Origin: Geobacter argillaceus
GTDB taxonomy: Bacteria > Desulfobacterota > Desulfuromonadia > Geobacterales > DSM-12255
Direction of reading: 5' to 3'
NCBI RefSeq assembly: GCF_007830735.1
Contig: NZ_VLLN01000021.1
Location: 17,984 to 81,983, forward strand
Length of the DNA stretch: 64,000 nt
Made by a program: the position numbers and the translations under genes. A model generated the notes under the pieces. The model worked only from the letters and a program-made list of their open reading frames with translations. It was not told the DNA's origin and did no database searches. Below, piece by piece: positions 33,557 to 42,622 of this stretch. Position 1 is the stretch's first letter. Each line of letters begins with the position of its first letter.

Positions 33557-34019
33557 CGGGCGCCCCCTCATCTCCGAGTTCCTTCCACTGGTAGTCGATG
33601 AGTTCGAGGAGTACGCCATTCATTGTTTTCGGGTGAATCATGGCATACTCGCAGTCCCTAAACGGCCGGGCCTTACCGGTACTGTCGCCGGGAAGCGGGT
33701 CAACGGGCGGGATGAACGGATATCCCCTCCCCTCCAGTTCCTGAACGGCGTGTCTGGTGTTCTCGACGTTGAGGCCAACGAGCATGATCCCCTCGCCGTT
33801 CTTCTCGATCCATCTGGCGACCGGGCCGTCGGGAGTGGTGGACTCCATCAGCTCGAACCCCACCCCGGCCAGCCAGTAACGGGCAACCCGGATCTTCTCC
33901 GGCTCGTCTTCGTAGGAGTCGTCAGGACAGCTCTTGCCGAGGACCGGTTCCCAGACCTTCCGGGCGGCATTGAGGTCCTTCACCGCTATGCAGAGGTGAT
34001 CCAGTTTTTTGACCTTCAT
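33543..34019 (-). CDS. VOC/glyoxalase-fold protein, methylmalonyl-CoA epimerase-like
   Basis: 158-aa vicinal-oxygen-chelate protein. The N-terminal KLDHLCIAVKDLNAARKVWE carries the first metal His, and LLELIDY near residue 140 carries the late metal Glu, as in methylmalonyl-CoA epimerase. The middle segment FELMESTTPDGPVARWIEKNGEG matches the epimerase pattern. It is followed by a coupled radical SAM gene and lies beyond a terminator from bamA. Could epimerise an acyl-CoA from ring degradation; a true methylmalonyl-CoA role is not proven by context. Confidence 0.78.
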   Translation of the reverse strand: MKVKKLDHLCIAVKDLNAARKVWEPVLGKSCPDDSYEDEPEKIRVARYWLAGVGFELMESTTPDGPVARWIEKNGEGIMLVGLNVENTRHAVQELEGRGYPFIPPVDPLPGDSTGKARPFRDCEYAMIHPKTMNGVLLELIDYQWKELGDEGAPDVES

Positions 34020-34049
34020 CCTGCCCTCCGTAGTCGTGCCGTAAGTTAC

Positions 34050-34068
34050 CCCCCTTTCTTAAAGGGGG
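34050..34068. terminator. Small GC-rich hairpin upstream of the VOC gene
   Basis: CCCCCTTTCTTAAAGGGGG forms a 7-8 bp stem. It lies between the VOC gene start and the bamA terminator; a role as a second terminator or leader hairpin is possible. Confidence 0.4.
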
Positions 34069-34096
34069 ACTTGCTAATGCAGGACCGTTGATCTGA

Positions 34097-34135
34097 CGAA
34101 CAGGCCCCCTCTTGGATCAAGAGGGGGCCTGTTCG
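34097..34135. terminator. Terminator after bamA
   Basis: Perfect 17-bp stem CGAACAGGCCCCCTCTT / AAGAGGGGGCCTGTTCG with a five-base loop, 29 bases past the bamA stop codon. On the plus strand it is followed by a T-rich stretch (TTGCCTTTTTG). Confidence 0.85.
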
Positions 34136-34164
34136 TATCTTGCCTTTTTGTTGACAGTCAGTTG

Positions 34165-35310
34165 TTACTTCTTGACAGCCGGCATCAGGCTATCGATGAT
34201 CTCCTCGGTCCACGGCGTCCCCTTGGCCAGGGCCTGACGCAGTTTAACGAAGTCGATCTCGCGGCCGGTTTCCTTGGTCCCTTCGTTGAACGCCCTGAAG
34301 CCGGTGCGGGCCTCGTTCATCATGTTCAGCGCCAGCCAGGCGCGGGAGTTTTCCTTGTTCAGGTTCCACGCCTGCAGTTTCGGCTTGCGCAGCTCTTCCA
34401 GGCTTTTGGTCATGCACTCCGGGAAGGTATCCAGCAGCTTGGCGCACAGCTCCTCGACCTTCTGATCCAGCATGCCGAGGTCGACCTCCCCTTCCTTGAT
34501 CAATGCCTGGCCTTCCTTGAAGGCGGCACCGGTCTTGAACTCACCGTGAACGATCCGGCCGTACTCGTCCAGCATCCGGTCGGTTACGACGGTCGGGTTG
34601 GCGACGAATTTGCCACCCACCTTCAGCGCCGGCACTACGTCGCAGATGATCCCCAGACGGGCCGCCTTGTGAGCCGAAAACGGCTCGCACAGCGTACCCG
34701 AAACCATGGCCTGCTCGCAGCCGATCATCAGCGGCAGGAAGTCGGTGGCCCCGCCGATGGCGGCCGAACCGTGCTTGGGACCGGCCTGGCCGAAGTTGGC
34801 CAGATCCTGGGCGATGGTGAAGTCGCAGGCCATGCCGATCTCCTGCCCGCCGCCGATCCGCATCCCGTTCACCCGGGAGACAACCGGCTTGTCACAACCG
34901 AGAATGGCCGAGACCATGTCGTTGAACAGCCGCATGTACTGCCGGTACTCCTGGGGGTTGCCGGCGTAGTACTCGGCGTATTCCTTGGTGTTGCCGCCGG
35001 TACAGAACGCCTTGTCGCCCACGCCGGTGAACACCACGGCGTTCACCTCGCGGTCGGCCGAGGCGCGGCGGAAGGCCAGGATGACGGCCTTGACCATGTC
35101 GGTGGTGTAGGAGTTGTACTGCTTGGGATTGTTCAGGACGATCCAGGCGTTGTAGATCCCCTCCGCCACGCTGCCGTCACGAAGCTTGGCCGGCCGCTTC
35201 TCATATCGCACCATGCCGTCGCACAGGCTCTCCACGTCTCGGTCGATCAGGTTGTGATCGATCAGGTGCTTCGGTGCGGTCCGGGCAATTATCTCGTCTG
35301 TTGTGGCCAT
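34165..35310 (-). CDS. bamA: 6-oxocyclohex-1-ene-1-carbonyl-CoA hydrolase BamA
   Basis: Crotonase-superfamily ring hydrolase (381 aa) that opens 6-oxocyclohex-1-ene-1-carbonyl-CoA to 3-hydroxypimelyl-CoA, the widely used marker of anaerobic aromatic degradation. Oxyanion-hole regions are TGVGDKAFCTGGNTKEYAEY (about 96-115) and NGMRIGGGQEIGMACDF, both very typical of BamA/Oah; length equals the family. Single-gene unit: a terminator follows and a TGGTA-type operator lies 77 bp upstream. AGGAGG precedes the ATG. BamR and BamQ, which act between BamB and BamA, are not in this window. Confidence 0.97.
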   Translation of the reverse strand: MATTDEIIARTAPKHLIDHNLIDRDVESLCDGMVRYEKRPAKLRDGSVAEGIYNAWIVLNNPKQYNSYTTDMVKAVILAFRRASADREVNAVVFTGVGDKAFCTGGNTKEYAEYYAGNPQEYRQYMRLFNDMVSAILGCDKPVVSRVNGMRIGGGQEIGMACDFTIAQDLANFGQAGPKHGSAAIGGATDFLPLMIGCEQAMVSGTLCEPFSAHKAARLGIICDVVPALKVGGKFVANPTVVTDRMLDEYGRIVHGEFKTGAAFKEGQALIKEGEVDLGMLDQKVEELCAKLLDTFPECMTKSLEELRKPKLQAWNLNKENSRAWLALNMMNEARTGFRAFNEGTKETGREIDFVKLRQALAKGTPWTEEIIDSLMPAVKK

Positions 35311-35641
35311 CGTTTCTTCCTCCTATCGTTGAGTTGGGTAATTTGTTTCACAACAAAACATCGTTTAACACCACATTCATGTAAACTGGTACCACTATAC
35401 CAAAATAACGTCAAGCATTTTTTGTTTGCCGATGAATCTTTGGGAGAATTTTTCCCGGCAAGTCCAACGCAGGCGGGGCTGAGCCGATGCCCTGCCCCCA
35501 CCTTATTTGTCCCCAAATGTCAAAATACTTGTCGTCGTGGGGGGCAATTCGAAAATCTATTCACCCTGACCAGCGTCACAACTGCTAGTTAGTTGACACT
35601 CCTGGGTTTTTAACGTAATCTTATATTCAACTATCTATTCA
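35311..35641. other. Divergent promoter region of bamA and hipA-like gene
   Basis: 331-bp gap between divergent genes. It holds the TGGTA operator near bamA; the rest shows no gene. Confidence 0.6.
35387..35402. promoter_or_regulatory. TGGTA-N6-TACCA operator before bamA
   Basis: TGGTACCACTATACCA, a perfect inverted repeat with six-base spacer, 77 bp upstream of the bamA start. Identical half-sites to those before cluster 2 and the bamB3 operon. Confidence 0.65.
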
Positions 35642-37072
35642 ATGATCAATTCAGGAATCCAACCAAAAATGAGCACAATTTCGAGGGAAAAGTCCCAGCA
35701 GCAACTGCTCGCAATCCTGGCGGTAAGACCTGCCAATGCCGCTGAACTCATGAAGCGTCTGGATATCAGCCAGGCTTCGCTTTCCAGGTTGCTGACATCC
35801 CTTGGCAACAGCGTCCTGACAATCGGCAAGGCCCGGTCGACCATATATGCACGACCCAGGAACATAAGAGGTTTGGGCCACGAATTCCCCGTGTGCCAGG
35901 TCGACAAGGACGGGAACGCACGAATCGCAGGAAAGCTGTACTCGGTCTGGGAATCCTCATACTTCTGGGAACCGGCTGAAGACGGCCCGCCGGTCCTCTA
36001 TAGAGACCTCCCCTGGTTCATCCGTGACATCTGTCCGGAGGGATTCGTCGGGCGGGCCTTTGCGCATCGCCAGCACCAGGACCTGAACCTGCCGCCGCGT
36101 CTTATAGACTGGAACAACGATCATATGTTGATCGCTCTTTCCTACCGCGGTGAAGACTGTATGGGGAACCTGATTCTCGGCCACGAATCCATTACCAGAT
36201 ACTTCGAGGCGGTGGCGTCACCTAAACAGATCATAGATCTGTCAGAGCGGGCGAGCGAGTACCCAAGGCTGGCAGAGAGAGCAATCGCGGGCGACCCTGC
36301 CGGCTCATCAGCTGGCGGCGAACAGCCCAAGTTCACTGCCATCATCAATGATGGCGACATCCACCATGTACTCGTCAAGTTCTCGCCCGGGATGGATACG
36401 GAAGAAGGCCAGCGCTGGGCTGATCTGCTCATCTGCGAAAGCATCGCGTCCGAAATCATCGCAGCATCGGGAATACGGGCAGCTGAAAGCATGATCCTGC
36501 AGGCTGGCGACCGCACCTTCCTGGAGGTCAGGCGCTTTGACAGAATCGGCCTTTCCGGCCGGCTTCCGATGAATTCCCTTGGCGCTGTCGATAACGAATT
36601 TGTTGGCCAGGGTAGCAACTGGGTCACGATGGCAAACAGGCTGGAAGCAGAGAGGCTGCTCTCCCCCGGGGAGGGATCGGCGATTCGTTGGTTGTCCCTT
36701 TTCGGCGATTTGATCGGGAACACTGACCAACACTTCGGGAATATCTCGCTCATCCCGGCCGGCTTGAGCCACAAGCGCTTCAGCCTGGCACCGGCATACG
36801 ACATGTTGCCCATGCTCTATCGTCCGAAAGAGGGACGGGGCCCAAAACCGGAGTTTACCCCGCGACGAACGCCAGCGGCCCTGGAATGGACTTCGGCGCT
36901 GGACGCTGCACTACGGTTCTGGGGCCAGGTGGTGAAAGATTCCAGAATTTCCGAGGAGTTTCGCCGCACGTGCAGTGGCAATATCGAGACACTCAGAGCA
37001 CTCCAAGGCGGCCCTCGTCTTGTATCTTTGTCGGAAGGAGCTGAACCGGTGCCTGGGCAACGGAGCCGTTAA
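35642..37072 (+). CDS. HipA family kinase, YjjJ-like, with N-terminal HTH
   Basis: 476-aa HipA-type serine/threonine kinase homologue. The N-terminus (about 15-65) has a winged-helix pattern LLAILAVRPANAAELMKRLD then QASLSRLLTSLG, as in the YjjJ subgroup, which fuses antitoxin-like DNA binding with the kinase. Kinase motifs: SSAGGEQPKF loop, GNTDQHFGNISL (catalytic Asp/Asn) and YDMLP in place of the metal-binding DxG region. ATG at 35669 is an alternative start. Stand-alone, with no separate hipB. It faces away from bamA. Toxin activity is not established for this subgroup. Confidence 0.82.
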   Translation: MINSGIQPKMSTISREKSQQQLLAILAVRPANAAELMKRLDISQASLSRLLTSLGNSVLTIGKARSTIYARPRNIRGLGHEFPVCQVDKDGNARIAGKLYSVWESSYFWEPAEDGPPVLYRDLPWFIRDICPEGFVGRAFAHRQHQDLNLPPRLIDWNNDHMLIALSYRGEDCMGNLILGHESITRYFEAVASPKQIIDLSERASEYPRLAERAIAGDPAGSSAGGEQPKFTAIINDGDIHHVLVKFSPGMDTEEGQRWADLLICESIASEIIAASGIRAAESMILQAGDRTFLEVRRFDRIGLSGRLPMNSLGAVDNEFVGQGSNWVTMANRLEAERLLSPGEGSAIRWLSLFGDLIGNTDQHFGNISLIPAGLSHKRFSLAPAYDMLPMLYRPKEGRGPKPEFTPRRTPAALEWTSALDAALRFWGQVVKDSRISEEFRRTCSGNIETLRALQGGPRLVSLSEGAEPVPGQRSR

Positions 37073-37451
37073 GGAGCAGCCATTGCTGATTGGCCTCACC
37101 GCTCTTTTCTTTCGCCCCTTTTGCCACCCTCGTCGTCTTATTGTGGATTCAAGTCCCATGACAACATCCCCTTGCCCCCCCTACAACTCCCAATTCCGTC
37201 TAAAGTAATTCGCCCCCTGCAAAGCCGGGGGCTTTACGATTGCTGGCCCCTCAAGGGGCCTATTCGCAATCGATTAAGACAAAATCAAAACCCGAAACTG
37301 CAACATCTAGGCATACTTCCGGAACTGTCGAACGTTGGGGGTCCCCCACCAGAGGTGGGGGTTTACCCAGAAGAAATTACCCTCACAGTTAACGATATTG
37401 TGGCGGTCATTCAGGAGCGCCCTGCGTTGGCACCCTTGGCACTACCTCGGA
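37073..37451. other. Hairpin-rich intergenic region between hipA-like gene and livK1
   Basis: No credible gene. Three compact hairpins follow each other: GCCCCCTGCAAAGCCGGGGGC with TTTA after it (about 37210-37234), GGCCCCTCAAGGGGCC (about 37244-37260) and CCCCCACCAGAGGTGGGGG (about 37343-37364). The first probably terminates the plus-strand hipA-like transcript; the convergent livK1 may use another. A small RNA cannot be excluded. Confidence 0.55.
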
Positions 37452-38609
37452 CTACTTGTAGTCAGCGAGATCTTCCAGCTTCCATTTGCCGTTTTCCACC
37501 TTCAGCACACACATGCCCAGTTGGTTGATCCCCGTATGATCGGTGGGGGAAAAGGTTAAAACCATCCCGGCGCCCTTAAGCCCTTTGGTGCTCTCGATGG
37601 CGTCACGTAAAGCAACCCGGAATTTCTCCGTACCGGGCTTGCCAGCCTTCAGGGCCTTGGGGACTGTCGCTTCAAGGATCTTCATTGAATTCCAGACCTG
37701 GGCAGCAAACATGGAGCGGGGTCCGTACTTCGCTTCATAGGCCTTCGCAAACGCCAAAGCTTCTCTCTTGGCTGGATAGTCAGCTGGCAACTGTTCCGCC
37801 GCAAGGAGAGGTAATCCGAGCATGAACGAACCCTCCAAGGCCTTCCCGCCGACACGGAGAAATTCAGCGGAGGCAGAACCGCCCGACTGGTAGATCTTGC
37901 CCTTGTAGCCGCGGTCGATCAGCGCAATATGCGGAAGTGCCCCCGGCGTCCCGGAGGCCGCGATATATACTGCATCGGGATTCCCCTGCATCGCATGCAA
38001 TACCTGACCGGTGGCACTGGTGTCGGTTCTCTTGTATTTCTCGACAGTCAGGGTCTTGATCCCCTTTTGATCTGCGAGCTTCTTGTATGCCGCAACACAA
38101 CTCTCACCGTAGGCATCATCCACGGAGATTACCGAAACTGTTTTGACCCCTTTCCTGACCATGTGCCTGATCAGGGCGGCAGCGTAGATATCAGCGGTCG
38201 GCGGGCCGTAGAAAATCCACTTGCGCTTTTCATCACCGGCGGCAATAGGGGCGGGACTTGGTGCAAGCTGGATCATGGAGGTCTTGGCTTCAGCAGCTAC
38301 TGAAACAACCGCCAGGCCGGCCGGTGAAGTGGTTGGCCCGATCAAAAAATCGGCCTTTCCCTCCGAGATCAGGCGTTTCACGTTCTGCACGGCGGCGGTG
38401 GTATCGGTGGCGTCATCATAGACCACGTAGCGGACCTTCTGCCCGGCAATGACCGAGGGACCGAGGGTGACGGCATTTTTTTCCGCCATGCCGAGAGACG
38501 CCGCCGGGCCTGTGGAAGAGAGGTTCACACCAATCGTGATGTCAGCCCGTGCAGCAGTGGCGGTCGCCATGACGGCAACCATACTGATAACGACCATACT
38601 CCGTTTCAT
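37452..38609 (-). CDS. LivK-type ABC transporter substrate-binding protein (copy 1)
   Basis: 385-aa periplasmic binding protein of the branched-chain amino acid/aromatic acid type. Signal peptide about 1-22 (MKRSMVVISMVAVMATATAARA, written here only as its boundaries MKRSMV to ARA, cleavage before DITIG). Mature part: LSSTGPAASLG, DATDTTAAVQNVKRLI, IGPTTSPAGLAV, DDAYGESCVAAYKK. Closely related to the copy at 49662-50816, including upstream sequence with AAAGGAGGCGTGA. It follows the hydroxybenzoyl-CoA reductase genes by 112 bp and probably shares their transcript. Ligand is likely an aromatic acid. Confidence 0.9.
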   Translation of the reverse strand: MKRSMVVISMVAVMATATAARADITIGVNLSSTGPAASLGMAEKNAVTLGPSVIAGQKVRYVVYDDATDTTAAVQNVKRLISEGKADFLIGPTTSPAGLAVVSVAAEAKTSMIQLAPSPAPIAAGDEKRKWIFYGPPTADIYAAALIRHMVRKGVKTVSVISVDDAYGESCVAAYKKLADQKGIKTLTVEKYKRTDTSATGQVLHAMQGNPDAVYIAASGTPGALPHIALIDRGYKGKIYQSGGSASAEFLRVGGKALEGSFMLGLPLLAAEQLPADYPAKREALAFAKAYEAKYGPRSMFAAQVWNSMKILEATVPKALKAGKPGTEKFRVALRDAIESTKGLKGAGMVLTFSPTDHTGINQLGMCVLKVENGKWKLEDLADYK

Positions 38610-38721
38610 ATCACGCCTCCTTTAAGTGGGTGGCCCTTGCAAGCGCACCGGTTGTGTCCCTGCTACTCGTTTGTTTTTTGCGCTATTCGATGCCGTTATT
38701 AGTCGGGACCCTCTCGGATAG

Positions 38722-39795
38722 CTAGCCCGCCCCATGCCCACCATGGCCGTGGATGTCGCACCCCGGCCTCCCCTCCTCCTGCGACGTCCGGACCTCCTCA
38801 GACATAACGCCAGCCCCGGCCCTTTTTCCCAGGAGGGCCCTGGCAACAAGGGTCCTGGCGATCTCAACCTTGTATCCGTTACGGCTCAGCGGCCGTGCGC
38901 CCGTTACCGCCAGTTCGCCTGCCTGGGCCGCCGAATCTTCGTTCAGGGGACGCCCCAGCAGGAACTCCTCTGCCGCCATTGCCCGATGAATGCCAGGAGC
39001 CACGGCGCCCACGGCTATTCGAGCGTCGCTACAGACGCCATCACTGACACTGACAGCGGTTGCCACACTGACAATGGCGAAATCGATCGGCTTTCTGAGG
39101 GTGAACTTGTGAAAGGTCTGCCGGCACGGACCGGTAAGTGCCGGGATCTCGATCTCCCTAACCAGTTCATTTCCGTTCAGAACGTTGCCCAGGGGGGTGT
39201 AGAACTCCCCGATCCCTATCCGCCGCTCACCGGCCGGCCCGACCACGACCAGCTGCGCATCGTAGAGGGCCAGGGCCACCGCGGTATCGGAGGGACAGAC
39301 GGCGAAACAGCGCCGCCCCTCCATGATGGCGTGCTGGCGGTTGTCGCCTTTCACGGCCAGACAGGGACCGTTCCCCTTGCGGGCGCAGTTTATGGGGCCG
39401 CCCAGGTGGCGGGGATAGCGGTAATAGCAGCAGCGCACATCCTGGCAGATATTGCCGCCGATGGTGGCGACGTTGCGGAGCTGGGGGGAAGCCACGCTAT
39501 GGGCAGCCTCGGCCAGCGCTCCGTACCGCTCCCTCAAAAGGGGAGAATTCGCCAGGTCAACGAGCCTTGCCAGGGCGCCGATCCGCAGCACGCCCTCATC
39601 CGTCCAGATCTGATCGAGTCCGGTGATGGTCTTTATATTGACGATCGCCTCGGGATATTCCGGCAGGAACTCGTCCTTCAGGAGGCCGAAGAGATCGGTT
39701 CCCCCGGCATTGAGCCGGGCCCTGCCGTTGTACGACACCAGTGCCTCTACCGCCTCATCGACACTCCGGGCATTGAGATGGACAAAGGTTCTCAT
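38722..39795 (-). CDS. hcrB: 4-hydroxybenzoyl-CoA reductase-type FAD/[4Fe-4S] beta subunit
   Basis: 357-aa FAD subunit of a molybdenum hydroxylase-family reductase. FAD motifs are NAGGTDLFG (29-37) and ATIGGNICQD (110-119). Diagnostic for HCR is an inserted Cys-rich loop (Cys122/123, 137, 145, 163, 167) that holds the extra [4Fe-4S] cluster absent from ordinary xanthine dehydrogenases. Start at 39795 overlaps the large-subunit stop (ATGA), so the open frame reaching 40029 is discarded. The C-terminal tail is His/Gly-rich (IHGHGGHGAG). Reductive dehydroxylation of 4-hydroxybenzoyl-CoA is the likely activity; other hydroxyarenes remain possible. Confidence 0.88.
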   Translation of the reverse strand: MRTFVHLNARSVDEAVEALVSYNGRARLNAGGTDLFGLLKDEFLPEYPEAIVNIKTITGLDQIWTDEGVLRIGALARLVDLANSPLLRERYGALAEAAHSVASPQLRNVATIGGNICQDVRCCYYRYPRHLGGPINCARKGNGPCLAVKGDNRQHAIMEGRRCFAVCPSDTAVALALYDAQLVVVGPAGERRIGIGEFYTPLGNVLNGNELVREIEIPALTGPCRQTFHKFTLRKPIDFAIVSVATAVSVSDGVCSDARIAVGAVAPGIHRAMAAEEFLLGRPLNEDSAAQAGELAVTGARPLSRNGYKVEIARTLVARALLGKRAGAGVMSEEVRTSQEEGRPGCDIHGHGGHGAG

Positions 39796-42077
39796 CGGGC
39801 ACCTCCGCGGCCGGCCGACACCCTGCCGAGTGCGGCAAGGACCCTCTCCGGGGTGACCGGATATTCGTTCAGCCAGACGCCGAGCGCGTTGGAGACGGCC
39901 ATGAGGATCGCCATGGGGCCGGGCGACGTGGCCACCTCCCCCACGCCGATCGCCTTGAAGCGGTGGCTGGCAACCGGGGTCTCCAGGACCACGTTGTCGA
40001 TGACCGGGAGTTCGGCAAAGGTACGCCACTTGTAGTCGATCATGTTGGCATTGAGGATATGGCCGGTGGTACGGTCGAGCACCGTTTCCTCGAACAGGGC
40101 ACTGTCGATGCCGGAGGAGCCGAGGCAGCCGTTCAGCTGCCCTTCCAGGCCCGGCGGGTCGATGATCTGCCCCACATCGGTGGCATTCACCACCCGGATC
40201 AGATCCACCTTGCCGGTCGCCGTATCCACCTCCACCTCCACGAAGGTGGTCATGCAGTTGGCCAGGGTAAAATCCGGGTCGAACCGGCCGTACCCCATGA
40301 TGGTCCGCTCGTGCCCCATCGCTTTCCAGTGGAGGCGCCTTTCCGGGTTCGACCGGACATAGATCACCCCGTCTTCCGTCTCCAGCTCCTCAGGCTGCGC
40401 ATCCAGGCGCGGGGCGACCAGTTCGAAGAGTTGGCGCCTGGCGTCCTCCGCTGCCCTGATGGCCGCGCTGCCGATGGCGTAGGTCCCCCGGGAGCCGAAC
40501 GGGCCGTACTCGAACGGGTTGATCAAAGAGTCGGCAGGCGTCACCGTGATCCGCTCCATGGGGATCTGCAGCACCTCGGCCACCATCTTCACGTAGTTGC
40601 TCCGCTGCCCGGTGCCGTGCTCCGTGATGCAGGAAAAGAGGATGGCACTCCCGTCGGGGTGCAGGCGCACGTAGGCCTCCGACGAATCCTCGCCGATATC
40701 GGCATTGCCGTGCACCCCGACCCCGACCCCCCGCCGTTTGGCACCGTCAACGGAGGTCGGTTTCAGCCAGCCGTGCCACTTCTCCTGCCAGCCGAAACGC
40801 TGCGCACCCTTTTCCATCGCCTCGGTGTAGTCGATCCCCCGGTAGGTGTACCAGTTGCCATCCCGCCAGAAGTAGCCATCGCCCGGCTTCACGTAATTTT
40901 TCTTGATGAATGCCACCGGGTCGAGCGCCAGCTTTTCCATGGCCTGGCACAGCACCGGGATAAACGCACATTTCAGTTCCTGGCCACCGAACCCCCTGAC
41001 ACTGCCCGAGGCGTTCCGGTTGGTACAGACAACGGCGGTCCGCAGATCCCAGTTGGCGCAGCGGGTCATGATCTGCACCTCGCCGCACCCCACGGCAACC
41101 TGGGCCTGCGTCGTCGCGGAGTAGTACCCGGTATCGACAAGCCAGGTGCCGGAAACCGCGGTCACCGTGCCGTCCCTCTTCATCCCTACCTTGGCATGCA
41201 TGCGCGAGCCCGGCCGCAGGACAAAGGCGGCGATATGCTCTTCCTTGGTAAAGATGATCTTGACCGGCCTCCCCGTGGCCCGGCTCAGGAGCGTCGCATA
41301 GGCCTGCACCTGCCAGGACATGAGCTTGGTGCCGAAGCTGCCGCCGCAGGCCGCGCCATGGGTGCGCACCTCTACGTGCCTTCCGAACAGATGGAACAGG
41401 ATGATCTTGTCCAGGTATGATGCCTGGTTCGACACCCAGAGCGTCACCCGGTCCGGCTCCTCCCACAAGGCCACCGCCCCCGGCGGTTCGGGCGGAATCG
41501 GGTTGGGTATGTTTTCGTAGCCGAAGCTTCCTTCGGCTGTCACGTCCGCCTCACGAAACCCCTTTTCCACGTCTCCCGTGACGACTTCCGTCAGGCAGGT
41601 GGGACCAAATGTCGGGGTACCGGGGGTGACGATGTTGCCGGGCAGTTCGTCGTAGAGTTGGGGGGCACCGGGCTTCATTGCCTCCTCAACATCGAAGACG
41701 GCGGGAAGCGGTTCGTATTCCACATCGATGAGCCGAAGCGCCTCTTTGGCCAGCTCTTCGCTGTCGGCGGCCACGATCGCCACGGCATCCCCAACGTAGC
41801 GCACCTTGCGGTCCAGGATGCGGACCACCCGTGGGGTCCCGCCCCGCCAGTCGGGCACGTCCTCCCAGGTGAGGACGGCCCGCACCCCGGGAAGGCTCTC
41901 CGCCCGGCTCTTGTCGATCCGCCTGATCAAGGCGTGGGGATGCGGGCTGCGCAGCACCCTGCCGTACAGCAGATTCTGGAACCGGATGTCATTCAGATAT
42001 GCCGTTGCCCCGGTAACGACGTCCCGTGCATCCTTGCGCCGGGTCGGCTTGCCGATGAAGCGGTACTCTTCGGCCAT
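39792..42077 (-). CDS. hcrA: 4-hydroxybenzoyl-CoA reductase-type molybdenum alpha subunit
   Basis: Xanthine-dehydrogenase-family molybdopterin subunit, 761 aa from ATG 42077 (MAEEYRFIGKP). That start lies 2 bp after the small-subunit stop; the longer open frame to 42578 merely antiparallels the small subunit in another frame. Family motifs: GKPTRRKDARDVVTGATAY at the N-terminus, the first cofactor region ACGGSFGTKL, the region SVRGFGGQE, EHGTGQRSN, and the C-terminal KAIGVGEVATSP with the usual catalytic-Glu context. Requires Mo-cytosine-dinucleotide cofactor in characterised relatives. Translated with hcrB through an overlapping ATGA. Confidence 0.88.
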   Translation of the reverse strand: MAEEYRFIGKPTRRKDARDVVTGATAYLNDIRFQNLLYGRVLRSPHPHALIRRIDKSRAESLPGVRAVLTWEDVPDWRGGTPRVVRILDRKVRYVGDAVAIVAADSEELAKEALRLIDVEYEPLPAVFDVEEAMKPGAPQLYDELPGNIVTPGTPTFGPTCLTEVVTGDVEKGFREADVTAEGSFGYENIPNPIPPEPPGAVALWEEPDRVTLWVSNQASYLDKIILFHLFGRHVEVRTHGAACGGSFGTKLMSWQVQAYATLLSRATGRPVKIIFTKEEHIAAFVLRPGSRMHAKVGMKRDGTVTAVSGTWLVDTGYYSATTQAQVAVGCGEVQIMTRCANWDLRTAVVCTNRNASGSVRGFGGQELKCAFIPVLCQAMEKLALDPVAFIKKNYVKPGDGYFWRDGNWYTYRGIDYTEAMEKGAQRFGWQEKWHGWLKPTSVDGAKRRGVGVGVHGNADIGEDSSEAYVRLHPDGSAILFSCITEHGTGQRSNYVKMVAEVLQIPMERITVTPADSLINPFEYGPFGSRGTYAIGSAAIRAAEDARRQLFELVAPRLDAQPEELETEDGVIYVRSNPERRLHWKAMGHERTIMGYGRFDPDFTLANCMTTFVEVEVDTATGKVDLIRVVNATDVGQIIDPPGLEGQLNGCLGSSGIDSALFEETVLDRTTGHILNANMIDYKWRTFAELPVIDNVVLETPVASHRFKAIGVGEVATSPGPMAILMAVSNALGVWLNEYPVTPERVLAALGRVSAGRGGAR

Positions 42078-42079
42078 GG

Positions 42080-42604
42080 TCACTCTCCCCCTTCCGCCAC
42101 TGCCATGACCGCCCTCACCACTTGGTAGTGACTGATGCAGCGGCAGAAGTTGCCGGACAGCGCCTCCTTCACCTCCTCCTCGGTGGGAGAAGGGGTCGCG
42201 TCCAGGAGCGCCCTGGCGCTCAGGATCATGCCGGGTGTGCAGAAACCGCACTGAAAGGCGGTGTGGTCGATGAACGACTGCTGCAGGGGATCGAGCCTGC
42301 CACTCTTCGGATCCGCCAACCCTTCGATGGTAACGATGCTTTTCCCCTGGCATTCGACGGTCAGGGTCATGCAGGAAAGGATCGCCGTCCCGTCCATCAG
42401 CACGGTGCACGATCCGCAGGCGCCGTTGTCGCAGGTAATCTTGGTGCCGGTCAGCCCCAGCGTCTCCCGCAGGGTATGGGCAAGGGTATGGGAGGTGGCC
42501 ACCTGGTGGGGCTGGCTGCCGATCTCCAGCTCCACCTGATTTCCGTTGACCAGGAAGCCGACCCGCTCCGCCGTGCACCTTATTGTGTCGCTCATTTCAG
42601 CCAT
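42080..42604 (-). CDS. hcrC: 4-hydroxybenzoyl-CoA reductase-type [2Fe-2S] gamma subunit
   Basis: Small subunit (174 aa) with two [2Fe-2S] clusters. N-terminal plant-type domain has CDNGACGSCTVLMDG and SCMTL; the C-terminal helical domain has QCGFCTPGM and NFCRCISHY. First of the three subunit genes, 18 bp after the iclR2 gene, so regulator and enzyme are probably co-transcribed. The first residues (MAEMSDTIR) contain two ATGs; the second is possible. Confidence 0.9.
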   Translation of the reverse strand: MAEMSDTIRCTAERVGFLVNGNQVELEIGSQPHQVATSHTLAHTLRETLGLTGTKITCDNGACGSCTVLMDGTAILSCMTLTVECQGKSIVTIEGLADPKSGRLDPLQQSFIDHTAFQCGFCTPGMILSARALLDATPSPTEEEVKEALSGNFCRCISHYQVVRAVMAVAEGGE

Positions 42605-42622
42605 GCGTTTCCTCCAATCCGC

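Noticed and set aside
37190..37380. Possible CRISPR-like repeat array.
   Set aside because: The hairpins have different sequences and no regular spacers, so they are not CRISPR repeats.
39792..42578. 928-aa version of the molybdenum subunit starting at 42578.
   Set aside because: The first 167 codons lie in another frame over the [2Fe-2S] subunit gene; similarity begins at MAEEYRF, 2 bp after the small-subunit stop.
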